Source: CAYOYK01 sp964408185 | GTDB lineage: Bacteria > Bacillota > Clostridia > Christensenellales > Aristaeellaceae | Length of the DNA stretch: 64,000 nt | Direction of reading: 5' to 3' | Assembly: GCA_964408185.1 (NCBI GenBank) | Contig: CAYOYK010000012.1 | Location: forward strand, 1-64,000 | In this document: in pieces, positions 26,536 through 34,136 of the stretch | Layout of the letters: each line of letters opens with the position of its first letter | How positions within the stretch are numbered: position 1 is the stretch's first letter | Notes under the pieces: model-generated | Databases searched by the model: none | What the model saw: the letters and a program-made list of their open reading frames with translations, nothing else | What the model was told of the DNA's origin: nothing | Translations under genes and position numbers: made by a program

Positions 26536-26567
26536 AACCCCTTGAGCCACAAAGGCTTGAGGGGTTT
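26536..26567 (+). terminator. Terminator of tRNA-Val
   Basis: A 13-bp stem AACCCCTTGAGCC/GGCTTGAGGGGTT with two G-U wobbles is followed by TTGC. Confidence 0.75.
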
Positions 26568-26793
26568 TGCAATACCCACATTCCCCCTCCAAAACCGACC
26601 TAAAAGCGGCAAAATACCCGTTTTGCCACAAAATCTGCCACAAATCCATCTCTCCAAGGTCGCGTGGCCCTTGGTTTGATTACGGTTGAGCGTTCATGCC
26701 CTTGCCGCAAATCAGGCACCCCGCTTCAAGCATAGCAAGCCGCTCCAACACTGCCCGCCGTTCCCTAATCCCCCGCGCAATTCCAAAAAGCAA

Positions 26794-26830
26794 AACAGCC
26801 TGCAATCGTTCTTTGCCATTGCAGGCTGTT
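26794..26830 (-). terminator. Terminator of the PepD-like gene
   Basis: A perfect 13-bp stem AACAGCCTGCAAT/ATTGCAGGCTGTT is followed on the minus strand by TTGCTTTTTGG. Confidence 0.88.
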
Positions 26831-26875
26831 GGCGGCTTCCCAAGACGTCGCCGCTTGCGCGGAGGTTCATTCGCA

Positions 26876-28423
26876 TCATTCGGGCTGGGCGAGCTGCGCA
26901 AGCGTCTCGCCAAGTGTGCCTACGAGCGACGCGATCGTATCGGTATACAGCGTTTCATCGGGCGAATGTACGCCGCTGAGCGTCGGCCCGACCGAGATGA
27001 TATCCAAGTCTGGATTGAGCGCGGAGAATACGCCGCATTCAAGACCGGCATGCACGAAGAACTCCGTGCAATCCGTGCCGTTGATATTGCGGTACGACGC
27101 TTCCCACACGCTGAGCAGGCGGCTGTCGGGTATGCAGCTCCAGCCGCTGAAACCGGAGCGCGACTCGAACGAGAATCCATACGTTTGGGCAAGCAGCTCA
27201 AAGGCATAATGAATGCTGTTCTGCCTGCCGATATTGGAGGAACGCGAGAGGAGCGTAATAGAACAATCGCCGCTGCTTGTGGACAGCACTCCAAGGTTGG
27301 ACGAGCTTTCGACCAGATTCTCGTAATCGCAGCTCATGGAGAAAACGCCGTTTGGCACAACGCTGCACAGAGCGATGACCGAATGGCTGTCGGCCGCCGC
27401 AAAGGCGCTGTCCGGCAGCGTTTCTACCTGTTCCAGCACAAAGGACGCGTCCGTCTCCACAGCGCCATAGGCATAGGCAAAATCGGCTTTGCACTCGCCG
27501 AAAATCTTCTCGATCGTCTCTGGATCTCCGTCCGCAGTGAACACGGCGCTTGCGTTAGCGGGAATCGCGTTGGAGGCTGAGCCGCCCTCAAAGGACGCAA
27601 GCCGGACGGTAACGCCTGATAGCTCCAGCCGACTCAGGAAGGAAGCGACGGTGATGATCGCGTTGGCGTGGCCGGTATTGATCTCCACGCCCGAATGGCC
27701 TCCCAGCAGGCCGGAAAGCGATACGCGATAAGCCGCGACCTCCGTCGGCGCTTCCGGGGAGAGCGCTTTGTGCAGGAAAAACGTTTCGCCGCCCGCACTG
27801 GAAACCGTCACGGTCGTGCTGTCCTCGCTGTCCACGTTGATCATGTATTTTGCGTCGGATACCCAATCGGCGGATACGTTCAGCGCGCCCGTAAACGTTT
27901 GTTCCTCGTCGATGGTGAAGATGGCGCGCAGCGGCCCGTGCGTGACGGACGGATCCGTCATGCAATACTGGATGACCGCAACGCCGATGCCGTCGTCGGC
28001 GCCGAGTGTGGTCCCGTCGGCTGTGATCGTTTTTTCCCCCATGACGACTCGAATCGGGTCGTTGTCAAAGTCGAAATCGACCCCGTCCAGCGCGACCTGC
28101 ACCATGTCCATGTGCCCTTGCAGGACGACGAGCGGAGCGTCCTCATATCCTGCGGTTGCAGGCGCGTCGACTCTCAGGTTGCCCACAGCGTCGATCTCGC
28201 TGGAAAAGCCGTGATCCGTCGCCCACTCCGACAGATAGGCCGCGGCCTTTTGCTCCTTCATGGAGCCTCTCGGAATGGCGCTCAAGGCGACAAACAACTC
28301 AATCACGCGGTCGGTCGCGCTCGCAGCGTCGTCGGGAGTCGTTTCGGCCGCCGCCGTTCCCGCAAGCAGGAAAGCCACCGTGAGAAGAACGGAACAGACC
28401 CGGATTGCCAGATTGTTTTTCAT
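26876..28423 (-). CDS. Secreted PepD-like M20 dipeptidase (Xaa-His dipeptidase family)
   Basis: The 515-residue metallopeptidase has the M20/PepD motif set: LQGHMDMV (metal His/Asp), GADDGIGVA (bridging Asp), TIDEEQTFTGA (catalytic Glu pair), NVDSED, and a His in GGHSGVEI. PepD proteins are normally cytosolic, but this one has an evident Sec signal peptide (MKNNLAIRVCSVLLTVAFLL ... AAAE). It therefore likely trims dipeptides outside the membrane and could feed the two polar-amino-acid-type importers encoded next. Promoter at 28535-28564. Confidence 0.9.
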   Translation of the reverse strand: MKNNLAIRVCSVLLTVAFLLAGTAAAETTPDDAASATDRVIELFVALSAIPRGSMKEQKAAAYLSEWATDHGFSSEIDAVGNLRVDAPATAGYEDAPLVVLQGHMDMVQVALDGVDFDFDNDPIRVVMGEKTITADGTTLGADDGIGVAVIQYCMTDPSVTHGPLRAIFTIDEEQTFTGALNVSADWVSDAKYMINVDSEDSTTVTVSSAGGETFFLHKALSPEAPTEVAAYRVSLSGLLGGHSGVEINTGHANAIITVASFLSRLELSGVTVRLASFEGGSASNAIPANASAVFTADGDPETIEKIFGECKADFAYAYGAVETDASFVLEQVETLPDSAFAAADSHSVIALCSVVPNGVFSMSCDYENLVESSSNLGVLSTSSGDCSITLLSRSSNIGRQNSIHYAFELLAQTYGFSFESRSGFSGWSCIPDSRLLSVWEASYRNINGTDCTEFFVHAGLECGVFSALNPDLDIISVGPTLSGVHSPDETLYTDTIASLVGTLGETLAQLAQPE

Positions 28424-28534
28424 GCCTCATGGTCCTTTCTGACGCCGTCATGGGTTCTCTCGCCCGCAACCTCGCATGCCGTTCAGGTCGCCCTCCGGCG
28501 TCGCCCTGACCCACGCACGCGTAAACATATCCAT

Positions 28535-28564
28535 ATCATACCATTCGTTTCCCCCGCCTGTCAA
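28535..28564 (-). promoter_or_regulatory. Promoter of the PepD-like gene
   Basis: On the minus strand TTGACA (28559-28564) and TATGAT (28535-28540) are separated by 18 nt. Confidence 0.75.
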
Positions 28565-28615
28565 TTTGGCGGGCCCCGTAACGGATAGGCCCGAAGCGCT
28601 TCTCGGATTTGCGGC

Positions 28616-29707
28616 TTATTTGACTAGCTGCGCTACAATCGAATTGGTTCCCTCGATATGGGCATAGCGGGTGTTTGTCAGGTTTCGCTTCACCAAAGCC
28701 AGCGATATCTCGTCCGCGTCGGTGTGCTCCTGCAAAGGATTCCACGCTTCGCCTGTATACAATACCGTAATTTCCACGCTGCCGGTTTGTTCCTCATAGG
28801 CGGCGGCGAAGCGAATCGGCAAGCTGGTTCTCTTTGCGAGAAGCTGCAGGCACAGCTCCTCAAAAACCAATGTCAGCTGATGGACCACCTTCGTTGGGAT
28901 CATCTGACGATATGCAAAAGCGGCCAGTTCGCCCTGGAAGCCGGGAAAATCGAAGCCCGACAAAGGGATTTCCCGCTCAAACACCTTCAGGCGTTTTACA
29001 AAATAGCGCGTTTTCGTTCTTTGGGGGGCGTCGAATATTTGCTGCGGCTTGCCTTGCTCGTAAATGACCCCTTCATCCATGTAAAAAACACGCGAGGAGA
29101 TTTCACGGGCAAAGCGCATTTCGTGGGTGACAATGAGCATCGTCAGCCCTTCATGGGCGAGATTGCGAATGACGGTGAGCACCTCGTCCACCATGGTGGG
29201 GTCGAGCGCGCTTGTCGGCTCGTCAAAGAGCATGATTTCCGGCTTCATGGCCAGCGCCCGCACGATGGCCACGCGCTGCTGCTGCCCGCCCGACAGCTCG
29301 CTCGGATAAGCCAGCGCCTTGCCGGAGAGCCCCACGGTTTCCAGCAGGTCAAGGGCTTGCTCATAGGCCGCCTGCTTGGACACGCCCAACAGGTCAACGG
29401 GCGCGGACATGATATTTTCTACCACCGTAAGGTGTCCGAACAGGTTAAAATTCTGGAACACCATGCCCATGCGGCGGCGCAGCGTCCGCAAATCCACGCC
29501 CTTTTTGAGCATGTTTTCACCGTCCAGCCACACCTCCCCGGCATCAGGCTTTTCCAACTGGTTCAGGCAGTTGATGAAGGTGGATTTGCCCGTTCCGGAC
29601 GGCCCAATGATCGAGATGACCTCGCCCCGGTCAATTTCGCAGCTCACATCCCTGAGGGGCTGTACATCGCCATAATCCTTTGATAAATGATTGACTGTCA
29701 GCAGCAT
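28616..29707 (-). CDS. GlnQ-like ABC ATPase with C-terminal GHKL-like tail
   Basis: This 363-residue ATPase has a polar-amino-acid-type ABC domain (about 1-245): Walker A GPSGTGKST, Q-loop QNFNLF, signature LSGGQQQR, Walker B IMLFDEPTSALDP and switch THEMRF. GlnQ proteins normally end near 250 aa. Here about 100 further residues resemble a degenerate RsbW/HATPase_c_2 fold: LTLVFEELCLQLL (N-box position), EAWNPLQE (G1-like) and ISLALVKRNLTNTRYAH then GTNSIVAQL. Key Asn and Asp ligands look lost. GGAGG lies 10 nt before the ATG at 29707. It follows its permease gene by 101 nt. Confidence 0.88.
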   Translation of the reverse strand: MLLTVNHLSKDYGDVQPLRDVSCEIDRGEVISIIGPSGTGKSTFINCLNQLEKPDAGEVWLDGENMLKKGVDLRTLRRRMGMVFQNFNLFGHLTVVENIMSAPVDLLGVSKQAAYEQALDLLETVGLSGKALAYPSELSGGQQQRVAIVRALAMKPEIMLFDEPTSALDPTMVDEVLTVIRNLAHEGLTMLIVTHEMRFAREISSRVFYMDEGVIYEQGKPQQIFDAPQRTKTRYFVKRLKVFEREIPLSGFDFPGFQGELAAFAYRQMIPTKVVHQLTLVFEELCLQLLAKRTSLPIRFAAAYEEQTGSVEITVLYTGEAWNPLQEHTDADEISLALVKRNLTNTRYAHIEGTNSIVAQLVK

Positions 29708-29808
29708 CGTCCGCAGTCCTCCTTCTGTTTTGCGCAAGCGGATCCGGGTGTCGGTTCGCACCTCACCGGCGGAAAGCGCGCAGATCGCCGCGCGGAATCC
29801 TCCTGCCC

Positions 29809-32169
29809 CTACGCGGCTCGCGATTTTACGCCCTTCAGCTTGCGATCGGCCGTCGGCTTGGGCTCCAAGCGTATCGCCCGCAAAGCGGACGTCAGCAGAT
29901 TGGCAAGCAGAAAGTAGATGATCGCCGTTGAGATCAGCGGAAAGAACGCCTCGTAGGTACGGCTGCGGATGATATCCGAGACCTTCGTCAAGTCCTCTAC
30001 GGAGATGTAACCGGCTACGGAGGTCATTTTTACCATCGACACAAGCTGTCCCCGATAGACCGGAAGGATGTGCCGGATCGCCTGCGGAAGCACGATTCTG
30101 AAAAACGCCTTTTTCTTTCCGTACCCAAGCGCCAGCGCGGCCCGCGTCTGACCTACGGGAACGGCGTCCACACCCGTGCGGATCATCTCCGATACGTAAG
30201 CGGAAAGGTCAAGGGAGAAGCCGATTACCGATACGACGAACGCCGAAAGATTGCTTGCGCCAAACACGATGTAATACAGCACCAGAAGCAGCACCACAAT
30301 CGGAGTCCCTTGAAAAACCTTCACATAGGCTGCCGCAAAGCCGCGAGCCAGCGGGTTTTTCTTTTTTCTGAGCCAGCAGATCAAAGCGCCCAGCAGCGTT
30401 CCAAACACCGCCGAGAGCAGCGCCAGCTTGATCGTCGTCCAAAGCCCTTCCAGCAGCATTTTCCAGCGATTCTCTCGAATGAAGTTTTTTTCAAAGCTGA
30501 GGCACAGGTCGTTCCAAAAGGCCGCAAACCCGGCGCTTTCTCCCTTTGTTCCCCAGCTTTCCGGCACGGTCGGACTTTCCGATTCGGCAAGCAATGCGGA
30601 GGCCACGTCCGATCGGCGCACGATCGCGTAAAACGGCACGACGCGAAGTCGATCCGTAAATGTAACCTGTTCCTCGCGCTCCGTCGTTTTTTTCAGCTCG
30701 CCCGCAAACATATCGTATTTATCGGTGGCCAACCCCGCAATCGCCGCGGACAAGGCGACGTCGTAGTACTCCGGCGTATATCCGTACTCGGCGCAGAAGG
30801 CGTTGGTGAGATCCACGCTGAAGCCGACAAAATCGCCGTTTCGATAAAACCCAAAGGGGTAAAGCGAGGTCGGCACAATGCGCAGCGTGCCGTTCTCGCC
30901 GGTAAACACCTGCTCGTCCAGCTCCTGCACCTGCGGGTCCTTCACCAGCCACTTGTCATTCAACGCCTCAAACGTGCCGTTTCCCTTGCTCTTGGCCAAA
31001 AACGCATTGAACTGCGCCGCCAGCGCCACGCCCTGATCGCTCTTTTGCGTGGCAAAGCAAGAGTCCGCCTCTGTGATCACAAGCGGCAGCATGACAAGCG
31101 ACGGATAGGCTTGCAGGATCTCCTTTGACATTTCTTCATTTTGGATGGTGAAGTCGGTTTTTCCCATCACCACGCTGATAACGCTTTCCTCAATGCTGTT
31201 GAAATAAGAGATCGGGGCTTGGGGAAAAAACTCAAGGGCAATGTTTTCGGGGTAGGCTCCCGTCATGACAGCCACCGTTTTGGCGGACAGGTCGTCAAGC
31301 GAACGGATCAGCCCGTCGCCCGTCCCGTCGGCATTGTCCGCGTCCCGCGCCATGGTGCGGACGTCCGAAGGAACCGCCGTGCTGCCCGCGTCCTCGGCGC
31401 GAACCACCATGATGACGTCCCCTGTGCCGAGCGGATTCGTAAAGCAGACGCTTTCCGCCCGCTCCTCCGTTTGCACCGTTTTCTCGGCCAACAGGTCGTA
31501 TTTCCCCGAAGCAAGCCCCGCCATGCCCGACGAAAAAGGCACGTCGGAAATCACGGGCGTGTATCCGTATTCGGCGCAAAAGCGGTATACCAGCTCGATA
31601 TGCAGGCCCGTCATGTTTTGGTTTTCATCCCGAAAGACATACGGAAAGATATCGGAGCCGCACGCAACGCGAAGCTCTTTCTCGCCAAAGCTCACATCGG
31701 GCAGGCTGTAATCCGTCAGCCCATCCGCCTCCCAGCGCTCGTTCATATCCTCCCATTGGCCGTCTGCCATGATTTTCGCCAAATACGCATTCAGCTCGTC
31801 CGCAAGCGCTCTGCCCGCGTCATTCTTCTGCGTGCAGAAGGAGGCGACATACTGCCCCACAGCGTCCGGAAGGGCAGCCAGCTTCGGATGCTCCTTCAGC
31901 AGCTCCCGCGCGAGCGTATCGCTGTACAAAAAGCCCTCCGCCTCACCCTTTTCCAGCATGAGCGTCATATCCAGCGCAGAGTTTGCGTACACCAGCTCGC
32001 AATCCGGGAACAGCTTCTGGGAAAAATCGTCGTAAACCGTTCCCACCGTCACCAGCAGCTTTTGCCCGTGCAGATCCTCCGGGCTGAAATAGGCCGCTTC
32101 CGCAACCGCAGACTGGGCGAAAAGCAGCAGGCCGATCAATAGGATCATTGCAGGCAATTGTTTTTTCAT
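29809..32169 (-). CDS. Polar-amino-acid-type ABC permease fused to SBP half-domains (C-N-C-N-TM)
   Basis: The 786-residue protein has a signal peptide, then SBP_bac_3-type lobes in the order C-lobe (33-148), N-lobe (165-257), C-lobe (291-408), N-lobe (427-520). A HisM/GlnP-type permease follows (about 575-770) with EAA loop RAALALGYGKKKAFFRIVLP. C-lobes start like LHGQKLLVTVGT/LSAKTVAVMTGA and end in a 'G-x-x-x-x-x-N-x-x-W' tail. N-lobes carry LHIELVYRFCAEYGY/FSVDLTNAFCAEYGY and TERAES/TEREEQ-like segments. The chain is out of phase with normal SBPs. Start at 32169 with GGGAG upstream. The partner ATPase is the next gene. Ligand unknown. Confidence 0.9.
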   Translation of the reverse strand: MKKQLPAMILLIGLLLFAQSAVAEAAYFSPEDLHGQKLLVTVGTVYDDFSQKLFPDCELVYANSALDMTLMLEKGEAEGFLYSDTLARELLKEHPKLAALPDAVGQYVASFCTQKNDAGRALADELNAYLAKIMADGQWEDMNERWEADGLTDYSLPDVSFGEKELRVACGSDIFPYVFRDENQNMTGLHIELVYRFCAEYGYTPVISDVPFSSGMAGLASGKYDLLAEKTVQTEERAESVCFTNPLGTGDVIMVVRAEDAGSTAVPSDVRTMARDADNADGTGDGLIRSLDDLSAKTVAVMTGAYPENIALEFFPQAPISYFNSIEESVISVVMGKTDFTIQNEEMSKEILQAYPSLVMLPLVITEADSCFATQKSDQGVALAAQFNAFLAKSKGNGTFEALNDKWLVKDPQVQELDEQVFTGENGTLRIVPTSLYPFGFYRNGDFVGFSVDLTNAFCAEYGYTPEYYDVALSAAIAGLATDKYDMFAGELKKTTEREEQVTFTDRLRVVPFYAIVRRSDVASALLAESESPTVPESWGTKGESAGFAAFWNDLCLSFEKNFIRENRWKMLLEGLWTTIKLALLSAVFGTLLGALICWLRKKKNPLARGFAAAYVKVFQGTPIVVLLLVLYYIVFGASNLSAFVVSVIGFSLDLSAYVSEMIRTGVDAVPVGQTRAALALGYGKKKAFFRIVLPQAIRHILPVYRGQLVSMVKMTSVAGYISVEDLTKVSDIIRSRTYEAFFPLISTAIIYFLLANLLTSALRAIRLEPKPTADRKLKGVKSRAA

Positions 32170-32291
32170 GTGTATACCGCTCCCTTGCGCGCCGCTTTGC
32201 GCAGCAGCAACGTATGCCCCGCCGCCGGCCCGGTAACGCGCGGGTCGGGCAGACCCTCGCAAGCGCGCGCGGACGGTTCGTAGGCTTTCAT

Positions 32292-32320
32292 AATATAAGC
32301 GAAAAGGGCAACCAAGTCAA
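32292..32320 (-). promoter_or_regulatory. Promoter of the first SBP-permease/ATPase operon
   Basis: On the minus strand TTGACT (32315-32320) and TATATT (32292-32297) are separated by 17 nt, about 120 nt upstream of the start codon. The rest of 32170-32508 holds no visible gene. Confidence 0.65.
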
Positions 32321-32508
32321 CAAACCACGGGAAACTTTCGCCGTCTGCGTGGCCTTCCGCGATCAGCGCCGCGCGCCGCGCAAAAAGGAGGCGCGGCCTG
32401 CAACGCGGCCGCCCGAAAGAAAGCTCCGGGCTGCGCGGGCAAGTGCGGAGACAGCGCAGTCCGAAGCTCAAATGCTTCCTATGTTCCCGTATATAACGAT
32501 TTCGTCCG

Positions 32509-32907
32509 TTACTTCTGCGAAACACCGTTTACGGAGCCTGAGCCGTCCACATCGTAGGCGCCCTTCGTCATATCAAGGATACAGTAACGGTTTCCCCAAA
32601 GGTCAACCACCACGGCGCATTTGCCGATGTCAATGTCGAAGGGCCCGTATTCAACCGTCCCGCCCGCTTGCGTGAAGCGCGGCAGCGCCTCCTCGACAGA
32701 CGCGACCTTTAGGTCCACCATGGGGTTGTGCGCCGTTACCAGCACAATTTCCGCAATGCCATTGGGCATACCGAGACCGCACGACCCCTCGGTTCGCCAG
32801 AGCAGCTTCAGCCCCAGAGCCTTCTGATAGAAATCCAGTCCCTTTTCAACGTCATCCACAAACATGGATATGCAGTCAACGTTCTCAAACAGGGGCTCGC
32901 TGGGCAT
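32509..32907 (-). CDS. VOC/glyoxalase-fold small protein
   Basis: The 132-residue protein has a vicinal-oxygen-chelate fold: ISMFVDDVEKGLDFYQKALGLKLLWR, then GGTVEYGPFDIDIGKCAVVVDLWGNRYCILD with the second betaalphabetabeta module. It resembles glyoxalase/bleomycin-resistance or dioxygenase relatives, with no reaction assignable. The ATG at 32907 is preceded by GGAGG 7 nt away. It lies 128 nt after the second ABC ATPase gene and may be co-transcribed with it. Confidence 0.82.
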   Translation of the reverse strand: MPSEPLFENVDCISMFVDDVEKGLDFYQKALGLKLLWRTEGSCGLGMPNGIAEIVLVTAHNPMVDLKVASVEEALPRFTQAGGTVEYGPFDIDIGKCAVVVDLWGNRYCILDMTKGAYDVDGSGSVNGVSQK

Positions 32908-33035
32908 TGTGACGCCTCCCTTTGGCGCAGTAAGCCTTGGCTCTCGCCGAGGCCCAAGTGGAATTGTGCGCCCGTTGTTTCTTGCCATACATCCCGTGTT
33001 GGCTTGTCAGGCAGAGCCGCTTTGCATTTCGGCGC

Positions 33036-34136
33036 TTACGCCTTGGGCTTCAATATGAGGGTGAGGATGTTTACGCCGTCCTCATAGGCGTGCGTGTGGC
33101 GCACCGTCTCGTGCGCGAGGATGCTTCTGGTCACCTCGTCCGTATCCTCATGCGCGAGCAGATCGCGGTTCTCGCCGCCAAACTCAAAGCAAAGGGAGAT
33201 CTCGCCGGATACCTCGGAGTACTCCATGCGCAGCTTCGCGCGCTGAACGTCCTTGGGCAGCGCGTGATAAAGCAGCTCCTCCGTGACCAATTGCGCGCTC
33301 ATCAGCTGACGATTTGGGATGCCTTGGCGGCGCGCGAACTCCTCGGTTTTGGTAAAGAAGCCGTACAGGTCAAACGCATCGGGCACATACTCGGCCTCAA
33401 GAGTGCGAATGCGCTGCACAAATACGCGCGTCAGCGGTTTTTCCGGCGCGTCGAAGATCTGGGCGGGCGTGCCTTCCTCGTAGATGACGCCCGTGTCCAT
33501 ATAGAACACGCGCGAGGACACGTCGTGCGCGAACTTCATCTCGTGCGTGACCACGAGCATGGTCAGCCCCTCGGACGCAAGGCGGCGGATCACGCCCAGC
33601 ACCTCGGAAACCATGGTGGGGTCAAGCGCCGAGGTTGGCTCGTCAAACAGCACGATTTCGGGTTTCATCGCCAGCGTGCGCGCGATGGCCACGCGCTGCT
33701 TCTGGCCGCCGGAAAGCTCATCCGGGAAGCTCTGCGCTTTGTCCTGAAGCCCCACAATGCTCAGCAGCTCCATTGCGCGGCGCGCGGCGTCGGTGGGCGT
33801 AAGCCCAAGCAGCTTGATGGGCGCGCTCATCACGTTGCCAAGCACGCTCATGTTGGAAAACAGGTTAAAGCTTTGGAACACCATACCCACCTTTTCGCGT
33901 AGCGCGGGCAGGTCGGCCTTTTTTTGGCAGACGTCCACATCGTGGAAGAAAATCTGGCCGCTCGTGGGCGTTTCCAGCCGGTTGATGCAGCGTAGGAACG
34001 TGCTCTTGCCCGTGCCGGAGGGTCCTATGATGGAGATGATGTCGCCCTGATTGACCACGGCGTTGACGTCGCGCAGCACCTCCAGATCGCCGAATTTCTT
34101 TGTAAGGTGGCGAACATCCAATATTGCATTGCTCAT
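33036..34136 (-). CDS. GlnQ-like ABC ATPase with C-terminal GHKL-like tail (paralogue)
   Basis: The 366-residue paralogue of the ATPase at 28616-29707 has Walker A GPSGTGKST, QSFNLF, LSGGQKQR, IVLFDEPTSALDP and THEMKF. The tail (from about 260) again follows an RsbW-like layout, more degraded: SAQLVTEELLYHAL, then a beta-rich part GEISLCFEFGGENRDLL, and VTRSILAHETVRHTHAY then GVNILTLIL. Its ATG overlaps the stop of the 1016-aa permease gene by 4 nt, giving tight coupling. The tail probably senses or binds something, as regulatory tails do in MetN or MalK; that role is inference. Confidence 0.88.
   Translation of the reverse strand: MSNAILDVRHLTKKFGDLEVLRDVNAVVNQGDIISIIGPSGTGKSTFLRCINRLETPTSGQIFFHDVDVCQKKADLPALREKVGMVFQSFNLFSNMSVLGNVMSAPIKLLGLTPTDAARRAMELLSIVGLQDKAQSFPDELSGGQKQRVAIARTLAMKPEIVLFDEPTSALDPTMVSEVLGVIRRLASEGLTMLVVTHEMKFAHDVSSRVFYMDTGVIYEEGTPAQIFDAPEKPLTRVFVQRIRTLEAEYVPDAFDLYGFFTKTEEFARRQGIPNRQLMSAQLVTEELLYHALPKDVQRAKLRMEYSEVSGEISLCFEFGGENRDLLAHEDTDEVTRSILAHETVRHTHAYEDGVNILTLILKPKA

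Noticed and set aside
26472..26657. Minus-strand ORF overlapping the tRNA-Val gene
   Set aside because: It covers the tRNA and its terminator. The open frame is a by-product of the tRNA sequence.
26453..26700. Possible phage or island attachment site at the tRNA-Val 3' end
   Set aside because: No integrase gene and no direct repeat of the tRNA end were found in the following kilobases. The two TGCCACAAA words near 26620-26645 are too short to count.
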